Source: Effrenium voratum (lineage: Eukaryota; Sar; Dinophyceae; Suessiales; Symbiodiniaceae). Taken from it: a stretch of 64,000 nucleotides of DNA. Shown in pieces: positions 11,040-49,748 of this stretch (position 1 is the stretch's first letter; each line of letters opens with the position of its first letter). The position numbers and the translations under genes are program-made. Location: assembly GCA_963377175.1 (NCBI GenBank), contig CAUJNA010002968.1, positions 33,501 to 97,500 on the forward strand, written 5' to 3'. The notes beneath the pieces were generated by a model. The model did not search any database. It was not told the origin of the DNA and saw nothing but the letters and a program-made list of their open reading frames with translations.

Positions 11040-12508
11040 CTTGACTCGGGAGAAGGTCTGGCATTTGTTCTCACACCAAAAGCTACCCTTTTTTGTGGAA
11101 CCTCCTTCCTTTTTGGGTTCCATACTAACTTGAAGGGGAGTAGTTCGCGGTGCTCACATGGCATCCAAGACCCCCAGCGAGAAGTAGCAGGCGACGGCAA
11201 TTTGTTTAAACAAACTCGTTGCGTGCTAGCCTCATGCATCCACAAGCTGATGACAATCGAGGGAGAAATCGTTGAACATCTAGGTTCAGGCGACGCAGAG
11301 AAAAAAAGAAAAAAGAAAAAACGCATGGGCCGGAGAACACATAGTTTCGGGGCTTGCTTACCTCCGTGGAACGCAACGGCTGCTGTTGCTGTTGCTGTTG
11401 CTGCTCATGACGATGAATCTGATGTTCTGCTGCTGCTGAGCCGCAGCCGCCGCGTTGCTTTTGCTAAACAGGTGATGAAGATGGCGATGGCAATGAAGAC
11501 GGTGGTGGTGGTGGTGGTGGTGGTGGTGGTGGTGGTGATCACCCCTGCTGCTCGTGCTACTACTGCCGTGGCGGCAGCCATGACAATGCAATCATCTGTG
11601 ATACTGCCTAATCAGGCATACAAGAACAGAAACAGATCCAAAGGAGCTGGCATACAAAACTTGCTCAAGGACAATTCGCATGAAGCCACCGCATGTGTTG
11701 TTTGAGCATAGGTTTATTTCGCCGAAGCCCGGGGGTGGCCTCCTCCCCGGAAAGCAAACCGAGCCACAGCTCCCCTGCCTGGCCAAAAGGCGCTGCATGG
11801 AGGAACTCCCCAAGCTACCAAAGGATAGACTCAGCGACAAGGTCGAATATGCAACAGGAATGCAGTGCCTGCCACGATGATTGTGCATCCTTGACAGTAA
11901 AAACTTGTCCGAAGACTCGGATACAATGATACAACACCATTAACTGGGCTGGGGCATGGTAGAAAGAGCGGCCCTCGCGATTGCTTGCCATGCTGTCTGC
12001 ATGAGTTATGGCTGTGAAGTGGCTTAGGATCCACGGCCAGTGCGAAGCGCATCACAAAACCAGCAGGAGCAAACCCAAAAAATGCACCCCAAAAAAGCAC
12101 ACCCAAGCAATGGCTGAGTGCTTTCCACAGAATGCAGAGACTTCGGCTGGCTGTGGCATTCCCCCATTTGGAAATTCGGCCAACAAATGAGGAGCACTGG
12201 TTTCAACTTCCCTATGGGTGCAAAGAGCTTTGGGTCAACGAAGGGACTTGGGTCTGCAAAACCAACAAACCTGAAATCAAGACCGCAGAATGGCAATTCA
12301 GCAGATGGATGCCTTTGCCATTATAACGTGACCATGATACTGTCCATGGTGTCATGACTCTAGCCGTTGTTGAGCCTTACGCTTCAGGGCAATAAAGTCA
12401 CTGGCTTTTCGTGGCCTGGACACGCTACCGCAAACCCTTCTGCCTCCAAAGCAAACTCTTGCAGATTTTCGTGGAACAACTGAACCGACGCGTCTGCGCG
12501 CTTTCTGC
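11040..12508. other. Spacer between genes F and G
   Basis: Contains the GGT repeat and no exon I can support. Confidence 0.5.
11500..11537. repeat. (GGT)n microsatellite
   Basis: About twelve GGT units, flanked at 11385-11404 by a short TGTTGC repeat. The open minus frame gives a His run; this is a property of the repeat, not evidence of a gene. Confidence 0.95.
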
Positions 12509-12590
12509 TCACTCGCGCGTGCGCACGCCCCGCGTCAACCCGGCAGCCATCAGCGCCTGGAGGGCTGGATCACCGCCGAATGCCCAAGCC
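12509..12590 (-). CDS. Gene F terminal exon with stop
   Basis: After a GCAACAG acceptor it reads AWAFGGDPALQALMAAGLTR then GVRTRE and TGA at 12511-12509. Codon bias fits coding sequence. Confidence 0.62.
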
Positions 12591-15500
12591 CTGTTGCGTC
12601 GGGATGGCGCAACAGTAAGTTAAGTAGCCAGCAAAGCCAAAGCAAGAATTGACTGGAGAAATTGTTGAGCAACACTATCACCATCAACATGTGACCAATG
12701 GCCCGCCCAAAACCGATACCCCAGCAACATTGTCCGTTTCTCACTTGGTAGGAAGGTCGCCGGTTCTCCGAGCCAACAACTTTTCAGGCCGCAGGTACGA
12801 CTCGCTGGCAATCCGCGGCCATTCAGGGGTGGAGACCTACCACATGAGTCGCAATCAAAGCCCGGTATTGGAATGGTCTACCCAGAACCATGTAAAGAAT
12901 TAAGAAGGCGGCCGCAACTATTTCTAGCTGGGACTGCCCTACTAACCTTCATCTACCCGGGTTTTGATTGTGACTCACATGGGTTGGGGGGCCCTGCACT
13001 CTACCCAAGCAACCCTTTCGGTTCCCCTGTCACTTTTATGCGCTGTGCGCAACAGTTGACAAGCAACACGGGCACTCCAACCGTACTTGTCCTCTTGTTT
13101 CTAGCCATGTCCCTGCAAGCCTGGCAGGCTGTGATAAAATCAGCAAGCTTTCGAACTGTTTGACCGCGGCACTTGTCTCCAACATGGGTCCCAAAAAGAG
13201 TCCATGGCATATATATATATAAACTGACCTTTGACATCCCCCCCATATCTCCCCCAAACGGTGTGCAAAGGTGAGACATGGACCATGGCCACCCAAATGC
13301 CACCCGGCGATCCAAGTATTTTCGCTGGAGGACGATGCCCAATGCGAAAGGCAGGCGACGCGAAACTTTGCCGCTGCTGGCCCAGGCGCCCTCTACCCGA
13401 AGCTGAAACATGCCCATTCAATGAACCTTCCTGGTGGAAGGCTCATCACCAAGTATCCAAGCCGGTCCCCTCCTGCGAAATCTGCAGATGCCCAAAACAC
13501 TTTGATGACCCTTCAAAACGCGCCCCCAAACTCGGGTTTCAATACCAACCTTCGAGAGCATGCTGCTGGGCCAGTGGCCTATGACGAAGTGTGAAACCGT
13601 GGGTGTTCTAGATCTTCTACCTGCCACCCCGATGTAGATGCCTTTGAGTTGCGCTCCTGTTTTGTCTACTGGTAGTGGCTGCAAAGGTCCCTTCTTTGTA
13701 CTTTGTTGGCATTTGGTGTCACCGTCCCCAAGATTCTCACAAGTGAAACAAAGGTCTAAAAACCAGGCTGCTCCTGTGCTTGTTTGAGGCACTGGCAAGC
13801 GCAACTTGAATCAGCATTTGTAACTTGAATCAGCATTTGTAACTCAAATCAGCTTTTGTCACTTTCAAGATGTTCTTTGTTGTGGCTACCAACTCTTTGA
13901 AAGGAACCCGCAGTGCAAACAATCATTCAAAAGATCACCAGGGCATACCTCTCTCTCTCTCTCCAGGCTTTCTAGGGATAGCGGAAAGCTGCGTGAAAAC
14001 AAAACAACCGACATCCAAGGGCGTCATTCCCCGTTTCCCCCAGGAAACGTGGAGAAACGTCTGGGGGTCTCTCAGAGAGGCAGGCGCTGCGCGGGGTCGA
14101 TCAAGGGGTCTCGCTTCAAAGCTCCGCACGCCTTTGGCTCCTGAAGCTGGGGCCAGGTGAGCTTGAAGAGGCGGGGGGAACTGCAATTCCATGGCCCTCA
14201 GCAAAGGAAAGATCGAATCAGAATCAGAAAACAAGGCAAGGGCTTCGGAGAAGTGGGCCCTTTCAACCCGGAAGCAATCCCAGAATTGACCCTGGAAAAC
14301 CAAGCACTTCGTTCAAGGTGCATACCACGGAGCCCAAGCTCGAGCAAAGCTCCCAGAGGAATCGGCGGAATTTCTTCGGTCATTTCACAAACGCAGGCCA
14401 AGGAAGGAAGCATCCCTTCCAGAATTGGACGGCCCTCCATCCCCACAAAGAACAAGGGTCCACAAAATGCGCAACTTTTGCGAACTCAACAGGTAAGCCA
14501 GGGTCCAGATCTTTCCGCTTTCTGCCGTTCTCCCAGCTCTCCTCGTAGGCCAAGGCCGCCGCAGGGAAATCCTTCGCGTGGGCAGCCAGCCACACCTCGC
14601 CAAGCCCCTTTGTAGTGACTCACACATGTTGAACAGACTCGATGGGCCCCAATAGAAAAAACCCACAAGTGGAAACTCGAATCCGAGGCCCGTCTCTGAA
14701 GGACTTCCTCTTTTGGATGCCAGAACATGCGTCCCTTCAACCCACAAAGGCGCACCAGTAGTCAGTAGGGCCACGCCTTGTACTCCTCGATGCTAGCTTC
14801 AACCTGGCCGCAGGCCGGGTTCAGAGCAAGGATCGGTAACGGGCGGTTGCCTTCGGAACAACCCCAAACAACCCCAAAGGCAGCCTCAAAAGGCCATTCG
14901 GCAAAGGTTCCCCCCCCTCTGTGGCCATCCGACGCCTTCTGCAGGAGTTGGGCGCTGGCCGGCATGAGATGCTGCAGCCTGGGCCAACGGAAAATTCCGC
15001 GGGCCACCTCTCTCGATTTCACGTTTAAGGCGGGGGGTATGGACTTGCTGGGGCTAAACCTAGAGCAATTGCAGCGGGTACCGTATGCTACAACAAGCAT
15101 GAAGCCGGACCCAACTGCAACACGCATCATTCAAACATCGTGCTTGCACAGAGCGCTCCCTTGTCGCCAGCTTGTCTCTTAGTGGCGCACGCCCAGCCAT
15201 AGAGAAACATTGAAATGTTGTTTGGGTATGCTCATTATGCTCATCAAATCCCACATGCAAACAATAAGGCCAATTGAGTACAGAATCTCTCGAGGGACGA
15301 ATTGCTACGAAAGCCCGTGGAATTCTAGCCTGATCGCCGACTCTATGAGAACGTGACATACGCTGTGTGCGTTTCCGTTCTGTCAAGAAACAGGACCCTG
15401 GTTCATGTTGCAAAGCATTGGAAACCGTCCTACAGCTTGGTTTCAGGTCGGGCGGTTTTCAGCAGTTCCCCCAGGTCGCGCCAGTGCAGCTTCAGTTCAC

Positions 15501-17599
15501 TAATAAAAGCAAGGGACGCCCGGAAACCATGCAACAACGTTTTGCAACACCAATTGGTGTCTTGCTTGACATTGGCGCTGGGCTGGGCAATTTTGCGAAT
15601 ACCAGACGCTTCGTCAACTGCAAGAGATCTAGTGAGGCACCAGGAACACTTCTGGCTGCCTAATCATCTAGCCCGGACAATTGAGGCTGGGCCGCTGCAG
15701 AAGGGTTGAACCAGGACTTCAATATGGGAAAATAAGCAAACGAAAACATGTGAAACCGCAACATGGAATTCAACACCCCAGTTGTCTTAGTGCCTGAACC
15801 CGGACAGCCCGAAATCACGCCAAGCAACCCTGCGGGGTCGCCCAGCGTCTCCCTGACCAGACCACTGAGGTCGTAGGCGCAAACAAAGCGCCCGTTGTCC
15901 TAAGAAAAATGCATCAGCAAACTCAGCGCTGGGTGGGTGCTCCCAATCAGATCCAACTGCGCCAGCGTCACATGCTTGGTTCACCCAGAACAAACATGTC
16001 GCATATATGCATACATTAGCACATCGCACGTCAATCTGTACAAGGTGCCGCGGGCTCGCCCCACCGTCTCTCACAAGGCTTTGACGGCCCTACATCATTC
16101 GAGTCGAGGACCACCACTTAGAATCCACAATCCACAGCCCACCACCAACCCAAAGGCACCGCCATACAAACCCATCCACTCACCCAACCGAGCACCACAA
16201 AAAAAAAACAAAAAAAAAAAAAAAAACGGCAGCCCACCACATCCGACGCCCGGAACCCAAGCCAACCACAAGCCGCGACCCCGAGGCGCATCCAGGCGGT
16301 GGGCGTGGGGCAGCCCATCCAGGCCGAGGTCGGAGGTCCGCGCGTGCAGCACCACACCCGACACCTGGGTTGAGAAAAAAAAACGTGGACAACCCTTGTA
16401 TCCTTATGCCTCAGTATCGGTCAGTATCGGTTTTTTTCCTCTGCATCGGTTTGCAGTGTTTTGGCAGCTCTGGCTCGAAAGTCGCGACTTTTCCGTACAA
16501 GTGTAGTATGCGAAGTACACTCTGCCAGCTCCCAGCTCCAGCTGGAAAGTCGCAACTTTTCAGTACAAGTGTAGTGCACAAAGTACATTTTGGCAGCTCC
16601 AGCTGGAAAGTAGCAACTTTTCAGTAGTATGCGCAGTACACTTTGGCAGCTCCGGCTCGAAAGTCGCAGCGTTTCAGTGCAAGCAGGTGTAGTATGGTGT
16701 AGTATACGAAGTACATTTTGGCAGCTTCACAGCGGAAGTCGCAACTTTTCAGTACAAATGTAGTACACAAAGTACATGTTGGCAGCTCCAGAGAAGGCTG
16801 CAGGGCAGCTGGTTGGACTCGGCAGGGCGGCCAATGAGTTGGGTATCGGTTCGGTATCGGTTTGGGTATCGGTTTGGGCCCTGCAAATTTATGATTCCGC
16901 AATCTTGGTTTGCGATAACAACTAGGACCTGATGTGTGTCTTCATGGCTTCTGGGGGTGTCGGTGTTTTTTCCTCTGTATCGGTTTACAATGGTTTTGGC
17001 CTGCGAAACAAGTTAAGGGACGGCCCCTTACATAACGAAAAGGCGCGGGGTTGTTTTTTCAGCCCACCTGGGCCCGTTGCGGCGAGCCAAAGACGAGCGG
17101 ACCCGTCGTTACGGCCAACTGGGAGGCCTGCTGGTTTCACGGGGTGACCTGCAAGCTGCGGTTTGGATGTGCTGCTTGTTGGTGGTTGGAAGGTTTGGCG
17201 TCCCGCCTGCGCCTCCCAAAACCTGTAATCCATGTCCAAATCCCAAAAGGGGAGCTGCGAAAATCAAGCCTGGAAAACCCAAAGGTGAAAGGGATCTTTG
17301 TGATCGGACCTGGGGCATTCCTCCTAATCCTAGTCTCATCAGGTAGCCCTTAGTTGGTGATTTGAACTGGTGGTTTGGTGGTTAAGGGTGGTTCTCTGCA
17401 AGAACCAGGGGTTCAATCCCCAAACCACCAATCCAAACCACCAATTGGAGCCTTATGCCCCGCATCCTGCTCGCCCTTTCCCTCAGAAAGCTCTCGGCTT
17501 TCAGCCCGGCCGGCCTGCAACGCGCCGGCGGCGCCGGAGAAGCCCCCGCCGCCCCCGAGGATCAGCACGTTGGAGGTGGAGATGTGGTCCAAGTCCCGC
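12509..17599 (-). CDS. Unrecognised multi-exon protein gene (gene F)
   Basis: Seven minus-strand exons: 17599-17515, 16364-16263, 15899-15829, 14978 to about 14918, 14595-14499, 14140-14072 and 12590-12509. The first four join in exact phase (GC, GC and GT donors). The start is glycine-rich (SNVLILGGGGGFSGAAGALQ), followed by VVLHARTSDLGLDGLPHAHR, DNGRFVCAYDLSGLVRETLG and LQHLMPASAQLLQKASDGHR. A later exon reads WLAAHAKDFPAAALAYEESW, and the last ends in RGVRTRE and TGA. I do not recognise the family. The Gly-rich start resembles a dinucleotide-binding loop, but the residues after it give no support. The 5' end is unknown; it could in principle be continuous with the gene to its right, though that gene has its own stop. 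Confidence 0.65.
13802..13858. repeat. 19-bp tandem repeat, three copies
   Basis: Three copies of a 19-bp unit (AACTTGAATCAGCATTTG core). The third differs at a few positions. Confidence 0.93.
14072..14140 (-). CDS. Gene F exon or alternative 3' end
   Basis: Reads EPKACGALKRDPLIDPAQRL then PL and TGA. The stop may be real, or the exon may splice a few bases earlier to the 12.6 kb exon. Confidence 0.5.
   Translation of the reverse strand, partial: EPKACGALKRDPLIDPAQRLPL
14499..14595 (-). CDS. Gene F exon
   Basis: Reads VWLAAHAKDFPAAALAYEES then WENGRKRKDLDP, a charged helical segment. The donor is GC. Confidence 0.72.
14918..14978 (-). CDS. Gene F exon (3' end approximate)
   Basis: Reads LQHLMPASAQLLQKASDGHR in the phase required by the previous exon. 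It then runs into a G-rich stretch where the donor cannot be placed. Confidence 0.7.
15829..15899 (-). CDS. Gene F exon
   Basis: Reads DNGRFVCAYDLSGLVRETLG then DPA. It has a TTTTTCTTAG acceptor and a GT donor; two overhanging Gs complete a glycine codon with the next exon. Confidence 0.78.
16198..16227. repeat. A-rich tract
   Basis: Nearly pure A run in the intron between two gene F exons. Confidence 0.9.
16263..16364 (-). CDS. Gene F exon
   Basis: 34 codons after a CAACCCAG acceptor: VSGVVLHARTSDLGLDGLPH, then AHRLDAPRGRGLWL. The GC donor gives zero overhang, which keeps the next exon in frame. Confidence 0.72.
16460..16800. repeat. About 60-bp minisatellite, five to six diverged copies
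   Basis: Each copy carries TTGGCAGCTCCAGCTGGAAA, then GTCGCAACTTTTCAGTACAA, then a GTAGT and AAGTACATTTT segment. It is followed at 16848-16880 by GGTATCGGTTT repeats, which also occur before the array (about 16410-16450). Confidence 0.93.
17369..17443 (+). other. tRNA-like palindrome, not called as a tRNA
   Basis: The ends GGTGGTTTG and CAAACCACC pair, there is an inner GGTTCT/AGAACC stem, and GTGGTTAAGG and GGTTCAATCCC resemble A and B boxes. However the T loop is one base short, position 33 would be C, and the whole is near 61 nt. A tRNA-derived SINE fragment or a plain palindrome is more likely. Confidence 0.35.
17515..17599 (-). CDS. Gene F exon, Gly-rich
   Basis: After a TTACTTAG acceptor it reads RDLDHISTSNVLILGGGGGF then SGAAGALQ. 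It ends at a GC donor on a codon boundary. G/C-ending codons are near-uniform. Confidence 0.75.
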
Positions 17600-19187
17600 C
17601 TAAGTAATTGTTATTCTTCATTTTTTTTGGGAGGGGGGGGGGGGCGCGCTCGGTCAAGCCAACGGAGACAACAGGGAGCCGTGGGAAGTGTGGCTTGTGT
17701 CATTTGCGATTTTGGGGCGATGTCACAGGGAGCATGTAGCAATCGCTTCCCCAAGGCAAATGAGGCAAGCATGTCCTTGAGGGGCGCGAGCAGGGCCTCC
17801 ACTGCATGTGGACGAACCGCCGTTCTCATCGGTGCTGTAAGGAAGATAGCCCTTAGAAGAAATGCAACATCCATATATCCATGCGAACAAATCCAAAGGA
17901 AGTGAGCAACCGAAACAAGATCCTGCGAGGTGGAACCGTCACCACGGGCAAGGTCTGAGGAACTCTGCACTTCCACAGAGTGACTTGCTTCAGGCGCCAT
18001 GCCTGAAAAGCCACTGAGGTTTCAACAAAGGGTCTGGATACTAGTGCAAATAATATCCATCCCGCTGGGGTTCTTGAGGACTTTACTCCTCGGTTGCTTT
18101 CTGCTCCCCTGCTAAAAGTTTAACTTTTAGTGGTTTAGTGGAAAACCCATTAGTTGGCAAAAAGTTAAAGTCCTAACAGCCAAGCAAAATCCACCAAAGT
18201 TAACATTCTGAAGCACTCGCCCTTTTCCGACTTGGCCTTGCCGCCCTCGGATGGTCCCAGCTTTGGGGACCGGCGCGCTACTTGACGCCTGGATCTCCCG
18301 CCTCCCGCGCGCGAGGTCAAAGCCACCGCCCAAACTGATCCGGATCATCACAAAGCGGGTCGTCGAAACGCGAAATCCAAAGGGAAACCAGGCATTTGCT
18401 TGGGGGGAGGGTCCCTCAAGAGAACAATCTGAGGTCAGGGCGGTCAGGGTCCTCATTTTCAGATCGCGTGGCCTCTCTTCCAATCATTGTGGCCTTTGGA
18501 GCCGGCCAGCCCGAAAGATTCAATCTGCCTTGGAACTATGGCCCCTAAACGTTGGAAATTCATCCACTTCTCACCCCAAAAAACTCGCAGCAGCTCCGTC
18601 CTCTTTCTGCGCTGATTTGGAGGATCCATGCGTGAGAGGCGGCCAATGTCTGATGCTAAGCTCGCCTAAGCTCCTCCCTTATCCACCAGAAACAAGATGC
18701 CCGAACGTGCCTGAACACACATTGCCCCAAAGCGGAGCAACCACGTCACCAGTGGGTCTTGCCGCTCAGGCACCAACCCGCCCTGGTCACAACCGCTGCG
18801 CGACAGAGAAGGGGACCAGCTCACGACCAAGCCGGCAAAGGGAGTTGAACATCTGCGGCGTAAGAAACCTCAGCGCCAAAAGGGGCAGGGGGAAGTATGT
18901 CTGGAAGACATGAAAGCGGCAGTGTCTTAACAATAGCAGCAGCACCACCACCAGTGATTCGTTGTTTACGGGGCAACTTCAGCATAACTCACCTGTCCGA
19001 GGAATCGAGGCAACTTCAGCATAACTCACCTGTCCGAGGAATCGAGCTTGTTGGAGTTCCTTGGAGTTCCAAACTTGGGTGGGGTGCCCGCCGTAATGCT
19101 GATCACATATTCATCAACACCAGTTTATTAACAGGGGGCTGTCCCAACACCCTCGTACTCGTAAACTGGGGTTGAGCAATATGGGGT
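17600..19187. other. Region between genes D and F
   Basis: Minus-strand frames at about 18400-18230 (including LGGGFDLARGRREI) are open and G/C rich, but two frames compete and no phase-matched partner was found. They may be 5' exons of gene F. Confidence 0.35.
18973..19046. repeat. 37-bp perfect tandem duplication
   Basis: Two identical adjacent copies beginning GCAACTTCAGCATAACTCAC. Confidence 0.97.
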
Positions 19188-20294
19188 CAACATAAAGAAA
19201 CAGTGCAAGTTAAGGCCAACAGAAGCTTGGGTTGCTCGGCTCAGATTTGTGTGTTCTGGTTTCTCGGGCGATCAATCAGCTGCCTGCCGACCCCCCAGCT
19301 GCTCACTCGCACACCGCTGGCCTCGGCGAAGATAAACCCTGTCTGGGCTTAGCACCCTCCCATCCTCCCATCCTCCCATCCTCCCATCCTCCCATCTTCC
19401 CATCCTCCCATCCTCCCCCATGCTCCCATCCTCCCATCCTCCCATCCTCCCATGCTCCCATCCTCCCATCCTCCCATCCTCCCATCCTCCCATCCTCCCA
19501 TCCTCCCATCCTCCCATCCTCCCATCCTCCCATCCTCCCATCTTCCCATCCTCCCATCCTCCCATCCTCCCATGCTCCCATCCTCCCATGCTCCCATCCT
19601 CCCATCCTCCCATCCTCCCATCTTCCCATCCTCCCATCCTCCCATCCTCCCATCCTCCCATCCTCCCATCCTCCCATCCTCCCATCTTCCCATCCTCCCA
19701 TCCTCCCCCATGCTCCCATCCTCCCATCCTCCCATCCTCCCATGCTCCCATCCTCCCATCCTCCCATCCTCCCATCCTCCCATCCTCCCATCCTCCCATC
19801 CTCCCATCCTCCCATCCTCCCATCTTCCCATCCTCCCATCCTCCCATCCTCCCATGCTCCCATCCTCCCATCCTCCCATCCTCCCATCCTCCCATCTTCC
19901 CATCCTCCCATCCTCCCATCCTCCCATCCTCCCATGCTCCCATCCTCCCATCCTCCCATCCTCCCATCTTCCCATCCTCCCATCCGCCCATCCTCCCATG
20001 CTCCCATCCTCCCATCATCCCATCCTCCCATCTTCCCGTCTTCCCATCCTCCCATCCTCCCATCCTTCCATGCTCCCATGCTCCCATCCTCCCATGCTCC
20101 CATCCTCCCATCCTCCCATGCTCCCATCTTCCCATCCTCCCATCCTCCCATCCTCCCATCCTCCCATCCTCCCATCCTCCCATCCTCCCATGCTCCCATC
20201 CTCCCATCCTCCCAACATGAAGACGCAGTGCAAGTTAAGGCCAGCAGAAGTTTGGGTTGCTCGGCTCAGATTTGTGTGCTGGTTTCTCGGTCGA

Positions 20295-46580
<26,286 letters not shown>

Positions 46581-46977
46581 CACGCCCGCAGGCTCTTACC
46601 GATGTTCGCACTCCGGAGCCAAGAAACACAAAACACACACGGTGTGTCTTTTCAAGACCACCACTTTTGGGGGGGTCCGCTTGGTGCTGATGTGACGTGA
46701 GCATCGTTGGCCGGCAAGCTCAAGAGGGATAGTCCTACTTGTTTCGCGGAGAGGTGCGAGGTGCCCTTTTCTCAACCCAAATGGCTATGCGGGACAAATG
46801 GGCACTCCGAAAGGTGGCACTTGCGGCTTATTCCCTTTTATATCCCTTTACTTTCAAACCCAAGTGCCCAACCAGCGTTCCTTTTCAACCATCGCTCTTT
46901 GGAACCATCCTTCTATTCCCCTTTATTTTTCAGCCATCGTTCTGTTCAAAGACCTGGCCTTTCGTGCTTCTCTGGGT

Positions 46978-47052
46978 TCAGAACTCGGGTTCCTTGGCCC
47001 AGTTCGACCCGCGCGCCAATGAAGCTGAGGCGTCCAATTCAAAGCCTTGAGC
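46978..47052 (-). CDS. Candidate short terminal-type exon
   Basis: After a GCGCGCAG acceptor: AQGFELDASASLARGSNWAK then EPEF and TGA. Confidence 0.35.
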   Translation of the reverse strand, partial: AQGFELDASASLARGSNWAKEPEF

Positions 47053-47578
47053 CTGCGCGCTGCCGAGGGCCCACAAGTGGCTGTGCTTTCGGTTTCCCTT
47101 TGGCCCAGCCTGAAAAGGACATCCTTTAAAGAGAACCACACACCCAGCACGCACCCAGATCAAGCTTATGTGCTCATCTTATTTTTGGATCATTTTGGAA
47201 GAGACCCCTTTGAGTTTAGGTAGGCCAACCTGTCAATCCGGCCGTCAGGCAAATGACTGGGTATGTTGCAAGCAAGTGGGAAGGCCAATGCCGTTAGCTC
47301 CCTGAACTGCGGCTTGGCAGTTCTCCTATATCTTTCAACATGACCCGAGCGAAAAGAAACTCGGATAGTGGCTTGTCTCAAACCAAAACTGGGCTCCGGG
47401 TCTGCCGAAATGCCGAATTGTTGTGCGTCCCCAGGCAAGCAACACAATGTCGGCCGGGGACTAGCCAAACATCCGTAGCTTCCTTGAGGTCTGCGGGAGC
47501 CTCCCCGTGTTGGGCTCTGTTGGGGAGCCATGCCAACAAACACAACCCAAAGGAACCTCACATGAAAGGCATTCCAGA

Positions 47579-47641
47579 TCAAAACCCGGGCGCGCAGATT
47601 CGCTTTTTCCTCCCGCTGCTTTCGGCTAAAGCTTCATCTGC
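47579..47641 (-). CDS. Candidate short terminal-type exon
   Basis: After a GAAGCCAG acceptor: ADEALAESSGRKKRICAPGF and TGA. Charged, but short; no partner exon proven. Confidence 0.35.
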   Translation of the reverse strand, partial: ADEALAESSGRKKRICAPGF

Positions 47642-48274
47642 CTGGCTTCGGGGGGGCCAGAGCGGCCAGCCTAAGGCAAGGGAAGTGCCAGGCAATTCCA
47701 AGGGCGTGGGTTTGATCGTTCCGCGTTGCCAGTGGAGAAAGGCAGCCCTGTATTGGGATTCACCATGTTCAGCGGGTGCTGAACAACAACTCTGCTTCAA
47801 GGATGTTTCCTGGCTCACACAACAAATGGACTCAAAAAAGAGTCCAAAGTTTCGCAACCACGGGCAATACATGTTCATTAACCAGGGGTTCAAGCCTCGT
47901 TGGAAGACAGGAATCCAACCGCTACACAGAGAGCTATTTGTCTGCAGTAGTTTGTTCAATACTTCCAGCACCTTAACTAAGAGATCCCCAGGTTAAAAAT
48001 GGCTATGTCTCCTTCCCCCTGACCTGAAAGCAGACCTTCAAAAGCCAGCTACTTCATTGAAATATGGCTCCAAATCAGTTTCGGTGGTTTGAGCAGGGTT
48101 GTTCTTGGCAAGGCAATGCCAGTTTGTTCTTCTTTCTTTAGTATATATCCATATGGAAAAAAGTGTGTATATACATATATATGTGTGTATATATGTATAT
48201 GCACGTATAGTATAGACACCTATGTCTAGTCTCTCTCTTTTTTTCTCGCTTTCCTTCCCAAACACTACAGATAC

Positions 48275-48367
48275 CTGCATCATGTTTCGCCAACGTGTGA
48301 GGCCTGAGCAGCTCCGTGACCAAATCAGCGGGCGCAGCCGAGCGAGGCCACGAACTTCCAAGGCGGC
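48275..48367 (-). CDS. Candidate exon of unknown gene (X)
   Basis: 31 codons between a CTGTCCAG acceptor and a consensus CAG/GTATCT donor. Two frames are open; the better reads RLGSSWPRSAAPADLVTELL then RPHTLAKHDA. Could be 5' of gene D or a small gene. Confidence 0.5.
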
Positions 48368-48478
48368 CTGGACAGGTCGTGAGAACTAAAGAGAATGGAA
48401 ACAAAGAAAGAAACAAAACAACAAAGAGCGAAAGAGAGAATAGAAGGAGAGGAAGAGGGGAAGAGGGGAAGAGGGGAA

Positions 48479-48630
48479 GGAAGGAAGGAAGGAAGGAAGG
48501 AAGGAAGGAAGGAAGGAAGGAAGGAAGGAAGGAAGGAAGGAAGGAAGGAAGGAAGGAAGGAAGGAAGGAAGGGAAGGAAGGAAGGAAGGAAGGAAGGAAG
48601 GAAGGAAGGAAGGAAGGAAGGAAGGAAGGA
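48479..48630. repeat. (GGAA)n microsatellite, about 150 bp
   Basis: Nearly pure GGAA with one phase break near 48571; preceded by GAGGGGAA units. Confidence 0.98.
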
Positions 48631-49222
48631 CAGCAAGTACGGCTGGGCGATTTCTATAGGAAAATACTGTCAGGTAGGCGGAACTACTTCCAGGACTCTC
48701 TGCAGAAATAAGTGTCCATATAAGACAACTGAAAAAAGCCTTGTGTACAATCAAATTCCAGGCGTCGCTTGAATTTCTGGGCTTGCCCTCACCCCGCCCC
48801 AATTCCTGTTGTGCAAGGTGCGCCTGGGCATGCGGCGGCACATCCTCCTGCTCCAGGGGTGAGAATTCCTGGCTGTTGGCCAGTGTAAGTTGCCCCAGTT
48901 GCCCGGGGCGGGGGCTGCAAGCCACAGCCACGCTCCGACTTGCGCTTCACAGGAGGCACCCAACGACCTCAAATGCAAAAGGAAGGCTTTGACGACAGGC
49001 CATGAATTACTCTGCAAATTTGCATGGAACTCCAAACAGGGTCCTCAAAAACGGAGTGTCCCCTTAAAATCTTTGGGGGTCCATGTTGTTTTTTGGCACC
49101 TGGCAATCTCAACAGCGCGGTTTCTGGCACGACGCGTCTGCGGATGATACCCAATGCAACATCCTTACGCCCTGTAGCTGGGAGAGACTGACAGCAACCC
49201 TCAATGAGCCAGATCTCCTGAG

Positions 49223-49332
49223 CAGGGTTGTGGGAAATGACCACTTCTGTGATACAACGAAAAGGGCTTCCCAAAGACTAACACCCTTGTATCACAGAAG
49301 TGGGAATAAACCCCCTTGATTCCACAACCCTG
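49223..49332. mobile_element. hAT-like MITE, copy 2 (110 bp)
   Basis: Same family as the 38.8 kb copy. Starts CAGGGTTGTGGGA and ends TTCCACAACCCTG, with the same inner ACTTCTGTGATACAA arms. An exact 8-bp duplication CTCCTGAG flanks it (49215-49222 and 49333-49340). Confidence 0.9.
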
Positions 49333-49748
49333 CTCCTGAGCCAAGGCACCCATTATATGCCATGTCGATGTTCAGGATCAAGACCTGGAGGCGACCGAGC
49401 AAATGGAGATGCCCAACGCAAAAAAAGAAGAAGAGGAAAGCCGGCAAAAACCGGTTGTCTGCGGTCCAGCTGAATATGACGCACAGCCCAAACACCAAAA
49501 CATCTCATGCCAACAGGAATGAGTCGCTGAAAGGCTGACACCATCAACACAGTCCGAACAAGGCTTGGAGCAGAACCACTATTCAGCACCACTCGCTTCT
49601 TGGGCTCTCCAAACCTGTGCGAACCCAGCCAACCGCGAGCTCAGACTTGCGGTCACCCACAGGCCCGAAACCCAAACACCAGATGGCCAAACTGGACGGT
49701 GCCGCATCCCACCACACCCTTCACCCCAACCGCCTGGCTGACCGCGAC

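Larger units (their letters stand above)
48368..49748. other. Spacer left of gene B
   Basis: Contains the GGAA repeat and the second MITE. No supported exon. Confidence 0.5.

Noticed and set aside
16941..17340. Possible plus-strand gene near 17 kb
   Set aside because: Only short overlapping frames on both strands, without motifs or splice sites.
17369..17443. tRNA-Ala (anticodon TGC) gene
   Set aside because: Too short, T loop lacks a base, position 33 is not T, and the flanks extend the palindrome beyond a tRNA.
48316..48931. Frames encoding GRKE or LPSF repeats
   Set aside because: Produced by the GGAA microsatellite; no flanking domain or splice support.
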